From JAGTVB01 sp964624765 (GTDB lineage: Bacteria; Pseudomonadota; Gammaproteobacteria; HK1): a stretch of 64,000 bases of DNA. The position numbers and the translations under genes are program-made. Under the pieces are notes generated by a model. It was not told where the DNA came from. It worked only from the letters and a program-made list of their open reading frames with translations, and did no database searches. Below are positions 38,828-48,760 of the stretch, in pieces. Positions within the stretch are counted from its first letter, which is position 1, and the number at the start of each line of letters is the position of its first letter. The stretch lies in the NCBI GenBank assembly GCA_964624765.1, contig CAZUZO010000001.1:46534-110533 (forward strand), given 5' to 3'.

Positions 38828-40285
38828 ATGCGCTTGCCCGCGGCATTCGTCCATCCCCGGTCGTTTATGACGCTCATCCTCCTGGGCTTCATGGTCGTCG
38901 CATTGCCCTTGTTTGTGGGCTTGGTGGTTTCTTCGATTCAGGTAGGCCGGCTCGCACAACAGAGCCAGGATGCCGTTTACAGGGTGGTTCAAGCAACACA
39001 AGGTGGGCGGATTCTGGTGGAACAAGTGATCGCCATGGAACGCAGTGCTCGGCAGTACTTGGTGCTCGGCGACCCCGCTCGTCTCCAAGCCTATGCGACC
39101 ACCCATCGAGAGTTTCAGCGCATGGTGGGAGAACTTTCCCGCCTCCAGCCGAACGACAGTCAGCGCTCCCAATTGCTCGAATTATCCGAGAAAGAAGATG
39201 CGATCTTTCGCCAGATCGTCCGCGAGGGCGCTGGTGCTCAGACGAGTCAGGCGGCCGTCAAGCAATTCGCTGGGCTTGCTCAGTCGGCACGATCGCTTTT
39301 GGCAGAAAGCAATCTGCTGGTGGACAGTCAAATTGAAACCATGCGGGGCATGGCAGAACGGGCGCAGCAACTGCTTTTTTGGCAGGCCCTTGCTTTGATC
39401 CCGCTGAGCGTCGCGATAGCGGGAATTTTTTTCTTCCTGATCGCCGGGCCGCTGCGCCAACTGGATCGCGCCATACATCGCTTAGGTAGAGGGGAATTCG
39501 AGGAACCGATACGCATCGTGGGTCCTCGGGATTTGGAAGAGCTCGGCGACCGTCTGGATTGGTTGCGGGATCGCCTGCGCGAGCTTGAACAGCAGAAAAA
39601 TCGCTTCCTGCAACACGTCTCCCATGAACTCAAGACACCCCTGACCACAGTGCGCGAAGGGGCGGGACTCCTGGCAGGCGAGGTGCTCGGACCACTCAAT
39701 CAGCAACAGGTGGAGGCCGCGAGCATACTCCAGCAAAGCAGTTTGAGGTTGCAGAGACTGATCGAAGACCTGTTGGCCTTTAGCCGGCTATCCGAGGTGC
39801 GCGGGGCAACCCTCGCCAAGGACAGGGTGCCCCTCGATAAGCTTGTCGAGGCGGTCATGGGGGATTATAAGCTTGCCCTGCGCAGAAAAGACATCACGGA
39901 ACGAGTGCGGCTAGAAGCGATGGTGGTGCAGGCCGATGCAGTGAAGCTAAAAACAGCTATCGATAACCTGATCTCGAATGCCGTGAAATATTCCCCGTTC
40001 CACGGACAGATCCTCGTGACGTTACAAACCAACGGGCAAGAGATCCACCTCGACGTGTGTGACTCGGGCCCCGGCGTTGCTTGTGAGGAGCGGGAACGGA
40101 TCTTCGATGCCTTCTACCAAGCCAAGAATCAACCCGCTGGCCCCGTCAAGGGGACCGGGCTCGGGCTGGGCATCGCCAGGGAATGTGCCCTTGCCCACCA
40201 GGGGCAGATCAGCATCATCGATGATGATGCCGGCGGACATTTTCGTCTGTCGCTACCCATCATCCTGCGAGCAAGCGCGAAATGA
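38828..40285 (+). CDS. glrK: sensor histidine kinase GlrK (QseE)
   Basis: About 485 residues. Two membrane helices (LILLGFMVVALPLFVGLVV and ALALIPLSVAIAGIFFFLI) flank a periplasmic helical domain with ERSARQYLVLGDPARLQAY, a typical GlrK sequence. HAMP, then H-box FLQHVSHELKTPLTTVREG. ATPase domain: IDNLISNAVKYSP, DSGPGV and GTGLGLGIARECALAHQG. ATG 38828 is used; TTG 38801 is possible; neither has a clear ribosome site. It overlaps the qseG-like gene by four bases. In E. coli GlrK phosphorylates GlrR, which activates sigma-54 promoters of glmY and rpoE. Confidence 0.9.
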   Translation: MRLPAAFVHPRSFMTLILLGFMVVALPLFVGLVVSSIQVGRLAQQSQDAVYRVVQATQGGRILVEQVIAMERSARQYLVLGDPARLQAYATTHREFQRMVGELSRLQPNDSQRSQLLELSEKEDAIFRQIVREGAGAQTSQAAVKQFAGLAQSARSLLAESNLLVDSQIETMRGMAERAQQLLFWQALALIPLSVAIAGIFFFLIAGPLRQLDRAIHRLGRGEFEEPIRIVGPRDLEELGDRLDWLRDRLRELEQQKNRFLQHVSHELKTPLTTVREGAGLLAGEVLGPLNQQQVEAASILQQSSLRLQRLIEDLLAFSRLSEVRGATLAKDRVPLDKLVEAVMGDYKLALRRKDITERVRLEAMVVQADAVKLKTAIDNLISNAVKYSPFHGQILVTLQTNGQEIHLDVCDSGPGVACEERERIFDAFYQAKNQPAGPVKGTGLGLGIARECALAHQGQISIIDDDAGGHFRLSLPIILRASAK

Positions 40286-40959
40286 GGGTGACCCAAGGAG
40301 GCAGATGGCTGTCACTGGTCATTCTAATGAACCTGATAGGGTGTGCGGGAACATTCGATCCCGTCTCCCAAGCGGCCCAGGGGACTCGCATCGAGGGTGG
40401 CTCGCCAGAAGCGCTGGCCTTGGCTGTGCGGCGTTACGCCGTATTGCAGGAGGTACCGTCGGAACGGCTTGTTCAGGAGATCGAGCGCGCCAAAGCGCGC
40501 TTTCGGGAACGCCCGAGCCGGCAGAACTATCAACCGCTGGTGTCGTTTATGGCGTTACCGAAGGTACCGCTGGAGCAAAAGGCAGCCATACTGGGTTTGC
40601 TCGAGTCGCATGGCCAGCAGTTCCTGTCGGTATCCCAACGCGATCTGCATCTGGTCCCAGAAACAACGGTGTTCGATACGGTACGCCAAGCGTCACGTAC
40701 TCAGGAGCTGCTGGCGGCAATCTCGATTCGTGACCAGAGGATCGCCCAGCTCGAAAGTAGGGTGGACGGTTTGCAGGCCGTCCGGGATCGCTGTCGTACC
40801 AATGAGGCTTCCCTCGAACGTCGGCTGGAGTCTATTCAGAGCTGGGCTCTGACCTTGAGGAGACAATTAGACGAGCTTGGACGGATCGAGGAAAGCATCG
40901 AAGATCGTCGACAATCCACCCCACTAGAACTGCCAAAGCAGAATGACCAAGTCGACTAA
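40282..40959 (+). CDS. qseG: QseG-like lipoprotein
   Basis: A 225-residue protein with a lipoprotein signal (LVILMNLIGCAG; Cys after LIG). The second half is helical with coiled-coil character (LAAISIRDQRIAQLESRVDG, RTNEASLERRLESIQSW). Sequence conservation with E. coli QseG is low by eye, but the position between glrK and glrR and the lipobox match. QseG is an outer-membrane lipoprotein that influences the GlrK sensor. Overlaps glrK by four bases and glrR by 17. Confidence 0.75.
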   Translation: MRVTQGGRWLSLVILMNLIGCAGTFDPVSQAAQGTRIEGGSPEALALAVRRYAVLQEVPSERLVQEIERAKARFRERPSRQNYQPLVSFMALPKVPLEQKAAILGLLESHGQQFLSVSQRDLHLVPETTVFDTVRQASRTQELLAAISIRDQRIAQLESRVDGLQAVRDRCRTNEASLERRLESIQSWALTLRRQLDELGRIEESIEDRRQSTPLELPKQNDQVD

Positions 40960-42298
40960 AGGCAAGTTGCTTCTGGTTGATGATGATCTCGACCTGCTGC
41001 GTCTCCTCTCGATGAGACTGGCCGCAGCGGGGTATCAAACGGTCGCCGTCGGTAGCGCCGAGGAAGCGCTAGCCCGGCTCGCGATGACTCCCTTCCAAGT
41101 CATCATCACCGATCTGCGCATGGAAGGCATGCAAGGTATGGCGCTGTTCGAGGCTGTCCACCAGCGCAATCCTACGATGCCGGTGATCATTTTGACCGCC
41201 CACGGAACCATTCCCGATGCTGTGGCCGCTACCAAACGAGGGGTATTTGCCTACCTGACCAAGCCCTTCGATGGCCAAGAACTGATCGAAGCCATCGATC
41301 GGGCTATGCAGCTGTCCGGCGTGGAGGGCGATAGCAGCGCGGAGGAGCCCTGGCGGCGAGGCATCGTGACCCGTAGTCCGCTGATGGAGGATTTGTTGGG
41401 TCAAGCCAAGCTGGTGGCGGACAGCCAAGCGAGCGTGCTCATCTATGGCGAAAGCGGCACCGGTAAGGAACTGCTCGCGCGGGCCATCCACCAGGCCAGT
41501 GGCCGTCGCGAGCACCCTTTCGTCGCGATCAATTGTGCCGCCATCCCAGAAACATTGCTCGAATCTGAGCTATTCGGGTATCGCAAAGGGGCCTTCACCG
41601 GCGCTGTTCGGGATCAGCGCGGTCTGTTCCAGACGGCTGATCAGGGCACGCTCTTCCTCGATGAGATCGGCGATATGCCACTCACGCTGCAAGCCAAATT
41701 GCTGCGAGTCGTACAGGAGCGGCAAGTTCGTCCGGTCGGGAGTACCCAGTCGGTGCTCGTGGATGTGCGGTTGGTTTCAGCGACTCACCGGAACTTGGAG
41801 GAGGAAGTAGCTGCTCAGCGGTTCCGGGAAGATCTCTATTACCGCATGGTGGTTGTCACCCTTGAGATCCCGCCGCTGGAGAAGCGGCGTGAAGACATCC
41901 CACTGCTCGCCACACACTTTCTGTCTGCGCTAGCACGAACCGAGAGCAAAGAAGTCGAGGGCTTTGCTCCGGATGCGCTCGAGCTGTTACTCGGTGCCCC
42001 TTGGCCCGGCAATATCCGTCAGCTGTTCAACGTTATTGAACAGACCTATGCGTTGTCCACCACGCCTCTCATCCCAGCGTCATTGGTTCAGAAGGCTCTG
42101 CGCGAGCAACCACCAGACTATCCCTCCTTCGAAGAAGCGCGCCTGCGCTTCGAGCAAGAGTACCTGGTACGGCTGCTCAAAATCACGCAAGGAAACGTGA
42201 GTCAGGCAGCACGCCTGGCCCAGCGTGGACGAACCGATTTCTATAAGTTGATGCGCCGCCATCGTCTCAACCCAACGATGTTTAAACCATCGGCATGA
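40943..42298 (+). CDS. glrR: sigma-54-dependent response regulator GlrR (QseF)
   Basis: A 451-residue NtrC-type activator. Receiver: [11 protein letters not shown], Asp57 in [10 protein letters not shown], and YLTKPF. AAA+ domain: [15 protein letters not shown] (Walker A), [11 protein letters not shown] (the GAFTGA sigma-54 contact loop), [10 protein letters not shown] (Walker B) and the arginine-finger segment REDLYYRM. C-terminal Fis-type helix-turn-helix: [19 protein letters not shown]. It forms an operon with glrK and qseG. Its TGA stop shares its last base with the start of a family B repeat. Confidence 0.95.
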   Translation: MTKSTKGKLLLVDDDLDLLRLLSMRLAAAGYQTVAVGSAEEALARLAMTPFQVIITDLRMEGMQGMALFEAVHQRNPTMPVIILTAHGTIPDAVAATKRGVFAYLTKPFDGQELIEAIDRAMQLSGVEGDSSAEEPWRRGIVTRSPLMEDLLGQAKLVADSQASVLIYGESGTGKELLARAIHQASGRREHPFVAINCAAIPETLLESELFGYRKGAFTGAVRDQRGLFQTADQGTLFLDEIGDMPLTLQAKLLRVVQERQVRPVGSTQSVLVDVRLVSATHRNLEEEVAAQRFREDLYYRMVVVTLEIPPLEKRREDIPLLATHFLSALARTESKEVEGFAPDALELLLGAPWPGNIRQLFNVIEQTYALSTTPLIPASLVQKALREQPPDYPSFEEARLRFEQEYLVRLLKITQGNVSQAARLAQRGRTDFYKLMRRHRLNPTMFKPSA

Positions 42299-42518
42299 GA
42301 AGCTGTTTCAAAAATGTCACGAGCGCCGCCAGAGCAAGGCGCACGGCAGCGAGACAAAATCGTCCGGAACGATTTTGAACAGCCGCAGGCTGGCTCCGAG
42401 GGAGCGAGCCTCAGGGATGGGGGCGAGTAACGCGGAGTGTACATAAGGAGTACATGAGCATTTCGAGCTGCCGCGCAACGCCGCTATGGCAAGCGCAGTA
42501 ATTTTTAAAACAGCTTCT
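42298..42518 (+). repeat. inverted-repeat element family B, copy 4 (longest, 221 bp)
   Basis: Termini AGAAGCTGTTTCAAAAATGT and AATTTTTAAAACAGCTTCT. It starts in the glrR stop codon. The centre contains a second palindromic piece (AAATCGTCCGGAACGATTT, 42357-42375) and a stretch GGGCGAGTAACGCGGAGTG not seen in short copies. Probably the least deleted member. Confidence 0.88.
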
Positions 42519-42826
42519 GACAGGAGCCAGAGCCTTCCCACTGTGCGTTCCCGGCGACACCGATCGCATCCAAAAAACAATGCGTTACAGAGTTCCTCGA
42601 GAGTCGGTGTTGCTCAGGGATAACACCGTGACCAGATGGCCTATTCTGGATGTCTAAAAAAATATGTATCAATCAATAGGTTATACGGATTCTCTGTTTG
42701 GCATGTTAGGTGCCTAGTACAAGATGAAGCCGCTCAGTCTGTCGACCTCAGAGGAGAGAGTGAGACGTTTTTAGCGGTGGTATCAAGATGGTCGTTTCTT
42801 CCACCCAATGAAGGAGTGAAAACCCT
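42519..42826. other. upstream region of the EF-hand gene
   Basis: No gene is supported. An AT-rich part around 42655-42695 may carry the promoter of the EF-hand protein, but I cannot assign hexamers with confidence. Confidence 0.4.
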
Positions 42827-43045
42827 ATGTCCAGGAAGATTCTGGTGGCGTTATCCCTCGCGGCGTTAGCGAGCGCCCCGGCGTTTGCGTTGACTTTTGG
42901 TGAAATAGATACGGATGGCGATGGCGTCATCTCGGCCGCCGAAGCCGAAGCTGCGGGAATTAATCTCAGCGCGGCGGATGCCAACCAAGACGGTGTAATC
43001 GATGCGGCTGAGTTCGAGGCTGCCATGGGGGGGCCGAGCGAATAG
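42827..43045 (+). CDS. secreted EF-hand calcium-binding protein
   Basis: A 72-residue protein with a signal peptide (ILVALSLAALASAPAFA). Two EF-hand loops follow: DTDGDGVISAAE and DANQDGVIDAAE, each with the canonical Asp/Asn, Gly and Glu positions. It would bind calcium in the periplasm. GAAGGAGTG precedes ATG 42827, a good ribosome site. A hairpin follows the stop, so the gene is probably monocistronic. Function beyond calcium binding is unknown. Confidence 0.85.
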   Translation: MSRKILVALSLAALASAPAFALTFGEIDTDGDGVISAAEAEAAGINLSAADANQDGVIDAAEFEAAMGGPSE

Positions 43046-43056
43046 TTCGGCCTGAT

Positions 43057-43082
43057 CGGTGAGAAGCGCATGCTTCTCACCG
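43057..43082 (+). terminator. terminator-like hairpin after the EF-hand gene
   Basis: CGGTGAGAAGC pairs with GCTTCTCACCG across GCAT (11-bp stem), 12 bases after the stop codon. No T-run follows, so factor-independent action is uncertain. Confidence 0.6.
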
Positions 43083-43703
43083 ACCACCGAATCAGTCAGC
43101 ACTTTACCATCGCATAGCGGCCGATTTGGGTCTTTACCCCCCCGCCAACGAGGCCCCTCCTCTGCCCTCGATCCACTGATCACGGACCCCTCTCCAGCGC
43201 TCCACCTGTTTGCCCCCCTGCTGGATCGATCAAGGATTGCGAAGTCACTCCGGCTCAACCCCCACCAGGGGCAAATCCTTATGGCCCGCTCAGCGGGACA
43301 AAGCCATTCCATCTGTACCGTAAAACGCCAAGCAAGAGACCAGAGCCGGACAATCACATACTGGTGTGATATGATGTGAGAATGATCGTAGCGAGCATCT
43401 CCCTGCTCAAACGGGCTTTCGGCTAGAACGCCTCGCGACTCGGCGCCTTTTGCTCTATCCTATTGCTTTGCTACAGCCTTGTGGGTGGGGCCTAGCCACG
43501 TTTTGGTAGCGGCGTGGTCCGTGTGCGAGAACCGTTCCCTGAGTCAATCGGCGCCCAGACAAGACAACACAACGCGCAGATGTTCACGGCGGCTCCATAG
43601 GCTGCGGGAGGCGCTGCGGCCCCTGCGCGTGGGCTACCCAGTGCTCAATCGCTAGCGAGCGATGCAAGATGTCGATGGGTTCGGGGACAATGATGAGCTA
43701 GCC
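43083..43703. other. gene-free stretch
   Basis: No recognisable gene or repeat copy. An extended -10-like TGATATGAT occurs near 43367-43375 without a convincing -35 partner. Open frames on either strand have no homology I can recognise. Confidence 0.4.
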
Positions 43704-44447
43704 ATGCAGTGGCTTATTCCGGTGGCAATGGGCTTGTGGGCCGTGTGGACGTGGTCACACGAGCATGAGCGAGAACGAGCCAAGGAACGCGCGAGGATGG
43801 GAGCGTTGTATGTCAACCCGTTTCTGTCGGCGTGCGAGGACCTACAAAGCCGTATCTATAACATTTTGGAGCACGACGGCTTGCGTCCCCTTCGCCAGCG
43901 TTATCCCGACGGTGGTTACGCCGAAGAAACGCTCTACCTCATTGCGCGGTATTTTGGGTGGGCGGTCACCCTGCATCGCTATGGTCCCTATGCTCAGGAT
44001 CCGGTTGTGATGCAACTCACGGAGGCTGTCCGCACGGCCTTCGCCATTGCCGATACCACCCATCCAGTGGGACCATTTAACTTCTTTCACCCCGAACAGA
44101 AAGCACTTGGAAAACTGGTGATGCATCGGCTCGAAGGCGAGCACGGCGTGGAGCTCGATACCATTTCCTGCTATGCCTTTTATGAACGCTTGAGGGCCCC
44201 GCCTCTTTCGGAAAGCCCATCGATAAGAGAAAGCCTGGAGGCGCTACGCGCCGTGCAAGACATTAACCAGCTCGCGGGACGGGAACGGCTGCAGCAAGCT
44301 CAGCACCACTTGGTCGATCTGCTCGGCTATCTGGAAGCCAGGGAGGGGTATAGTCTCGTTGCTGGCGAGCGACAAAAGTGCGGCCAGCGGGCAGAAGAAA
44401 GCGCCCTGGTGGACTTGGAGGCCGTGCCCGCGAGCCCTAGCCTTTGA
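43704..44447 (+). CDS. membrane-anchored protein of unknown function
   Basis: About 247 residues. A single N-terminal helix (WLIPVAMGLWAVWTW) is followed by charged HEHERERAKERARMG, so the bulk is probably cytoplasmic. The rest is soluble and helical, with YLIARYFGWAVTLHRYGPYA and FFHPEQKALGKLVMHRLEG. I do not recognise a family. An ATG at 43662 gives 14 extra residues; the helix starts right after the internal Met, so 43704 is preferred. It is convergent with the solo integrase. Confidence 0.65.
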   Translation: MQWLIPVAMGLWAVWTWSHEHERERAKERARMGALYVNPFLSACEDLQSRIYNILEHDGLRPLRQRYPDGGYAEETLYLIARYFGWAVTLHRYGPYAQDPVVMQLTEAVRTAFAIADTTHPVGPFNFFHPEQKALGKLVMHRLEGEHGVELDTISCYAFYERLRAPPLSESPSIRESLEALRAVQDINQLAGRERLQQAQHHLVDLLGYLEAREGYSLVAGERQKCGQRAEESALVDLEAVPASPSL

Positions 44448-44589
44448 ATCAGCGGGATGAATGGGATCTGGACTTCAATCCCCGATCGCTCCAGGAGAAA
44501 ACCCCTCGGGTAAAACCGTCGTCGGTATCGTCTGCGAAGGATATCGGAATTGGGAGTCGAGCCTCGCTGGGTGTGATGGAACCCCACCT

Positions 44590-45558
44590 TCAAAGTAAGC
44601 CCTCCCCCGCATGGTCGTCGAACACCTCGGCTTGGCGCACGTAGACCTGTAGTGTGTTCAAGGACTTATGCCGGGAAACCTCGCGCAGCTTAAAAAGGCT
44701 GGCGCGGTTCATGGCGGCGCTCGTCAAAAACCCGGAACGCAAACTGTGGCCGGAGAAGGCTCTCGGATCGAGTTCAGCCTTGGCTGCATAGCGTTTGATG
44801 ATGAGCGCTACCGCATAGGGGCTGAGCGCCGTCAGGCCAAGCTGCCCACCTCGACGCACGCGTCGAAACAATGGACCGGCAGCGATACCAGCCGTTATCT
44901 GCCAGCACTTCACCGCTTCCACTGGACAAAACTCGCCACCGCGAATCACCGGTACTGTCTCGCCAGCGCCTTCTTGATCGGTTTTCGATCGACGCAGAGT
45001 GAGCCGCAGGCCTCGCGGCGTCTCCTCCAAGTCATCAACGTGAAGCGCCACCAACTCGGAACGGCGCAGTGCGCCCGCAAACCCCAGCAGCAACAGCGCT
45101 CGGTCGCGCAGGCCGGCTAAGGCGGTCGGATCGGTGAGGTCCGCCATACGCCGAATCTGATCCGCGAGCGCCGGCGCTTTGCGCAGGGGAGCGGCGCCAT
45201 GGCTGCGGCGAATACCGCGCAGCGTTGCTTTTACCAGTTCACTGTTGGTAGGAGGTTCGTAGTCCTGTGCCCGGTGGGCGAGTCGAATGGCCGCGGCGCG
45301 GCGAGCGAGCGTGGAAGGACGACAGCCTGCTTCGGCCTCGGCGCTCAAGAACAGCGCTACGGTCTCAGGACTTGCTGGCAGAACCTGCAGGGCTCTCGCC
45401 GCACACCAGGCTGTGAATGTTCGCCAGTCGGCCGCATAGGCACGCCGCGTCGCCCGAGCGTGTTGATGGTTTAAATAGCGCTGGGCGACTTGAAGTTCTT
45501 GTTCGAGGTGCGCGGGCAGTCCGGGTATGTGAAGGCTAAGGGTCTGTGAGTGTTCCAT
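44590..45558 (-). CDS. tyrosine-type site-specific recombinase (solo integrase)
   Basis: A 322-residue integrase. The N-terminal SAM-like domain is ATRRAYAADWRTFTAWCAAR. Catalytic residues are present: Arg in GALRRSELVAL, His-X-X-Arg in GHSLRSGF, His in SRHKSLNTL, and Tyr in TLQVYVRQ. Such enzymes integrate or excise mobile DNA or resolve circles. No excisionase, phage or plasmid genes, and no tRNA or obvious att repeats, are adjacent. It may be the remnant of a mobile element or a domesticated recombinase. Confidence 0.9.
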   Translation of the reverse strand: MEHSQTLSLHIPGLPAHLEQELQVAQRYLNHQHARATRRAYAADWRTFTAWCAARALQVLPASPETVALFLSAEAEAGCRPSTLARRAAAIRLAHRAQDYEPPTNSELVKATLRGIRRSHGAAPLRKAPALADQIRRMADLTDPTALAGLRDRALLLLGFAGALRRSELVALHVDDLEETPRGLRLTLRRSKTDQEGAGETVPVIRGGEFCPVEAVKCWQITAGIAAGPLFRRVRRGGQLGLTALSPYAVALIIKRYAAKAELDPRAFSGHSLRSGFLTSAAMNRASLFKLREVSRHKSLNTLQVYVRQAEVFDDHAGEGLL

Positions 45559-46207
45559 CGGCTATCTCCTAGCGGCCATGCCTTGTTCCTTATTACAAGC
45601 GAGAAGCGCCGTTATCGCAAGTAAATTATTTTAAAGATATATTCAATATGTAATATGTATTACATGATACGTTCTGTAGTTTTCAGAGAAGCGGTCTCCA
45701 TCGCAGCCGCCTTGGATGCTATGCCGAGAGAATTCCCAGCAAGGCAAAACCAGCGCGATGGCCCAGTCCTTGAGCCCGGGCAGGGTACAGAAACGCCATG
45801 AGGTATGGGAGAACAGCTTTTCTAGCTGGCTTGACAGGGGCTGGATGGTGGGTCTGGCAGCCTCCTGACCAACGACGCGTGCCCTAGCAAGAGACCGCAA
45901 CAGCCGAGGCGCTTCGCAAAGGGGTGTGTTGTCGCTTAACTAGCACCAAGGCCTAACCACCCAGAGCGGGGGATACCCCTCGTCGCTTGACCTGCTCCCG
46001 TGGGTAAGCACCTTTGCGAAGCGCCAGCCATACGTAGAGTGCCAAGCCATCCTCGCCGTCATCGAGGCAGACGGCTACCGTGGGGCGTGATTGGGGCTCA
46101 CCGAGAGATCCGGCGCGCGAAAAAAGACTTCCCTAACGCCACTCGGGAAGGGATGACGGTTACCGGAGCGCGGTGGCTGCCGGTGCGATGGGCTGATATC
46201 TAAGCCA
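45559..46207. other. gene-free stretch
   Basis: No recognised gene. A minus-strand frame (45643-45900) with LPGLKDWAIALVLPCWEF lacks known relatives and a ribosome site. A short AT-rich segment (45620-45672) may be the integrase promoter region. Confidence 0.4.
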
Positions 46208-46396
46208 TGCTTTGTCAGAGTTGCCCTGGAGCACACCGTCGGTCTCCAAGCCTTCGGCAGCCGAATCCCTTGCGGCAAGGGTGTGTGCAAAGGCGCCGGA
46301 CCCAAGCCGACAGGGACCTCTTCACGGCGTCCCTTGCGGCCCCGGCTCGGCTGCCCCCAGGGCAAAGGTCATCAAACGACCGAAACGATGACCAAC
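46208..46396 (-). repeat. family C inverted-repeat element, copy 2
   Basis: Reversed relative to 3721-3919. It begins CTTTGTCAGAGTTGCCCTGG and ends GACCGAAACGATGACCAACG, with interior CCCTTGCGGCAAGGG and GGACCCAAGCCGACAGGGAC. Confidence 0.85.
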
Positions 46397-46449
46397 GCCG
46401 AAATTAGGATCTATGCGTGCAGATCGTGTAACCAAACCGTGGTCGAGGA

Positions 46450-46827
46450 TCACTCGGCACTGCCTTTCTGCAGTCTGCCTGGCGCGTAGGCTTGCCTGGC
46501 GTCGCGAGTATAGCGTTTGGCTGTCGGTTCATTAGATTGGACATCGAATCGCCGATTCACCCGTTCGCGTAGTTCCTTGCCCGCTCGAAAAGCAGGCGTA
46601 TACCGTGCGGGTATCGTTACTAACACGCCGGTCCTCGGATTACGTCCCGTACGGGACGACCTATAGCGGAGATCGAAGCTCCCGAAGCCGCGGATTTCGA
46701 TGCGCTGTCCGGTACTCAGTGCCTGAGCAAGAAGCTCGATCAGGGATTTAACCGCAAGACCGATATCGGCAGCGTTCATACCGGGGTGCTTTGCGATAAG
46801 CTGCTCAATAAGCTCCGATTGGTTCAT
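46450..46827 (-). CDS. ihfB: integration host factor subunit beta
   Basis: A 125-residue member of the HU/IHF family. Signature: RIEIRGFGSFDLRYR, then RTGRNPRTG, typical of IhfB, with the intercalating Pro in GRNPRTG. IHF bends DNA at specific sites in recombination and sigma-54 transcription; GlrR here is sigma-54 dependent. ATG 46827 follows AAGGGAACGG; a GTG or other start further up is rejected. The protein has about 30 residues beyond the usual end (SNEPTAKRYTRDARQAY). The usual upstream neighbour rpsA is absent. Confidence 0.9.
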   Translation of the reverse strand: MNQSELIEQLIAKHPGMNAADIGLAVKSLIELLAQALSTGQRIEIRGFGSFDLRYRSSRTGRNPRTGVLVTIPARYTPAFRAGKELRERVNRRFDVQSNEPTAKRYTRDARQAYAPGRLQKGSAE

Positions 46828-47103
46828 GTCCGTTCCCTTGTGCAAACATCATGGACGTCGCGTCTAAAACGAGACGGCGGTTCCTTTTCCACGCTGAAAA
46901 ACTCTCTTCAAACCGCCTACGGCCTCGTTATACGGGCGTGCGCGGTTCCCCATTTCCATGCCCCCCTGCGATCCGGGTTGGGATTGATCCATACTGACGA
47001 GCGTCCGAGAGTAGTCATCTTTAGCGCCCAATACCTGGAACTTCGGCGGTGGGGGAAAACACCACTCCTCCCGAGCGTCGCTTGCGTGTCGCCTAGGCTA
47101 AGA

Positions 47104-47210
47104 GTGTTCAAAAAGACGGTTACGCTACCGGCTAGCGGCGTTGGGCGGTGCTGGCTTATCGCCTACTGGCTGATATGTCGGGTCGGTATGTGCCGTCTGC
47201 CTGGCTCTCT
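47104..47210 (+). repeat. family A repeat, degenerate copy
   Basis: GTGTTCAAAAAGACGG is followed by TAGCGGCGTTGGGCGGTGCT and CTGATATGTCGGGTCG, clearly family A. The right terminus is replaced by a different palindrome. Confidence 0.7.
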
Positions 47211-47230
47211 GGGGCACGCTAGCGTGCCCC
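47211..47230. terminator. perfect 20-bp palindrome downstream of ahcY
   Basis: GGGGCACGCT is followed directly by its reverse complement. It lies 33 bases beyond the ahcY stop, on the side where that gene ends, so it may terminate or protect the ahcY transcript. There is no T-run. Confidence 0.5.
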
Positions 47231-47262
47231 TATAGCAAGGACCGCGCCCCTTTCGAAGAAGC

Positions 47263-48528
47263 CTACGTCCCTTCCCTCCAGGATGAGAGATAAATTTTCT
47301 GCTCCTCAGTCAGCTCATCGATGTGTATCCCGAGAGAGAGCAGCTTCATGCGCGCGATCTCCTGATCGATATCCTTCGGCATCTCGTGAACAGCGGGCGT
47401 CAAAAGCGCATGGTTTTCTCGAATGTAGACCGTTGCCAACGCCTGATTGGCAAAGCTCATGTCCATGACTGCAGCGGGATGGCCCTCCGCGGCGGCAAGA
47501 TTCACCAAGCGGCCGGCCGCCAACAACCGGATACGCCGACCATCCGCGAGGTAAAACTCCTCGACTGACTCCCTCGGTTGATGTTTGCGCTGGGCCAGCC
47601 CCTCGAGTACCGGAAGATTGATCTCCACATCAAAGTGGCCAGTGTTGGCGATGACACAGCCGTCCTTCATGACCTCCAAGTGCTCACGGTCGATGACATG
47701 CTTATCGCCCGTGGCGGTCACAATGAAATCCGACTCGGGGGCGGCCTCCTTAAGCGGCATGACCGCAAACCCATCCATAGTTGCTTCCAGGGCACGCAAC
47801 GGGTCCACCTCAGTGACGATCACCTTGGCACCCAGCCCTCGGGCACGCATCGCCACGCCGCGCCCACACCAACCGTAGCCACAAACAGTAAAGATTCGAC
47901 CGGCAAAAAGAAAATTCGTGGCCCGGATAAAACCATCGATCGTGCTTTGACCGGTACCGTAGCGGTTATCAAACAAATGCTTGGTGTCGGCGTCATTAAC
48001 AGCGATGATCGGGTAACGCAGGGCGCCTTCAGCCGCCATGGCGCGCAGCCTAATCACCCCGGTGGTGGTTTCCTCCGTGCCTCCCAGGAGCTCTTGCAAT
48101 AACTCCGTACGGTTTTTATGAATTTCACTGACCAGGTCCGCCCCATCGTCGATGGTGATCTGGGGCCGATGCGCGAGCGCCGCTGCAATACGTTGATAGT
48201 ATTGGTCGTGGTTATCACCGCGATGGGCAAACACCGATATCCCAAGATGGATCGCCAGTGCCGCCGCCACATCGTCCTGCGTGCTCAGGGGATTGCTCGC
48301 ACATAGCACCACCTCGGCTCCCGCCGCCTTAAGCGCTCTGGCGAGGTTCGCCGTCTCGGACGTGATGTGCAGGCAGCCGCTGACACGTACGCCGGCGAGA
48401 GGGCGCTTGGCAGAGAACCGGTCAATCAGAGCCTTGATGACGGGCATTTCTGTGAGCGCCCAGTCGATTCGGTTCAACCCTGTGTCGGCCAGCCCAGGGT
48501 CTTTCACATCGAAAGCAATGTCAGTCAT
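47263..48528 (-). CDS. ahcY: adenosylhomocysteinase
   Basis: A 421-residue NAD-dependent enzyme that splits S-adenosylhomocysteine into adenosine and homocysteine. Motifs: [51 protein letters not shown], and the NAD site [16 protein letters not shown]. It belongs to the shorter type that ends [20 protein letters not shown] without the Lys/Tyr tail (KPDHYRY) of the longer type. ATG 48528 has AAGGACT upstream. I looked for an SAH riboswitch upstream and did not find its conserved core. No metE, metH or metF is nearby. Confidence 0.95.
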   Translation of the reverse strand: MTDIAFDVKDPGLADTGLNRIDWALTEMPVIKALIDRFSAKRPLAGVRVSGCLHITSETANLARALKAAGAEVVLCASNPLSTQDDVAAALAIHLGISVFAHRGDNHDQYYQRIAAALAHRPQITIDDGADLVSEIHKNRTELLQELLGGTEETTTGVIRLRAMAAEGALRYPIIAVNDADTKHLFDNRYGTGQSTIDGFIRATNFLFAGRIFTVCGYGWCGRGVAMRARGLGAKVIVTEVDPLRALEATMDGFAVMPLKEAAPESDFIVTATGDKHVIDREHLEVMKDGCVIANTGHFDVEINLPVLEGLAQRKHQPRESVEEFYLADGRRIRLLAAGRLVNLAAAEGHPAAVMDMSFANQALATVYIRENHALLTPAVHEMPKDIDQEIARMKLLSLGIHIDELTEEQKIYLSSWREGT

Positions 48529-48760
48529 CGATAGTCCTTTTTCTGAATCAGAAGGTTGGGAAGGCCTCACGCCGGCGTCATCACGCTGCGGTCGGCCTAC
48601 GTGCAATCCTGGGACAGTGGATAGGGTAAACACCCCAGACGGGGATACCCAACCCTTCGGTCACGCAGCGCGCCATTCACAAGGCAAAATTGTCCGACGT
48701 GGATGCTTGAGGGAACCGGGAAAGAAGCTGGAAAGCGTGACATCTTGGGCGAAAATCGGG

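Larger units (their letters stand above)
46828..47262. other. gene-free stretch between ihfB and ahcY
   Basis: It holds a degenerate family A repeat and a 20-bp palindrome (listed). No protein gene is supported. Confidence 0.5.

Noticed and set aside
44444..44644. Possible small gene overlapping the end of the membrane-anchored protein
   Set aside because: TTG start, no ribosome site, no recognisable family; it runs into the 3' end of the integrase on the opposite strand.
48529..48760. SAH riboswitch upstream of ahcY
   Set aside because: I looked for the conserved GAGGAGCGCUGC and matching downstream core on the minus strand and did not find them.
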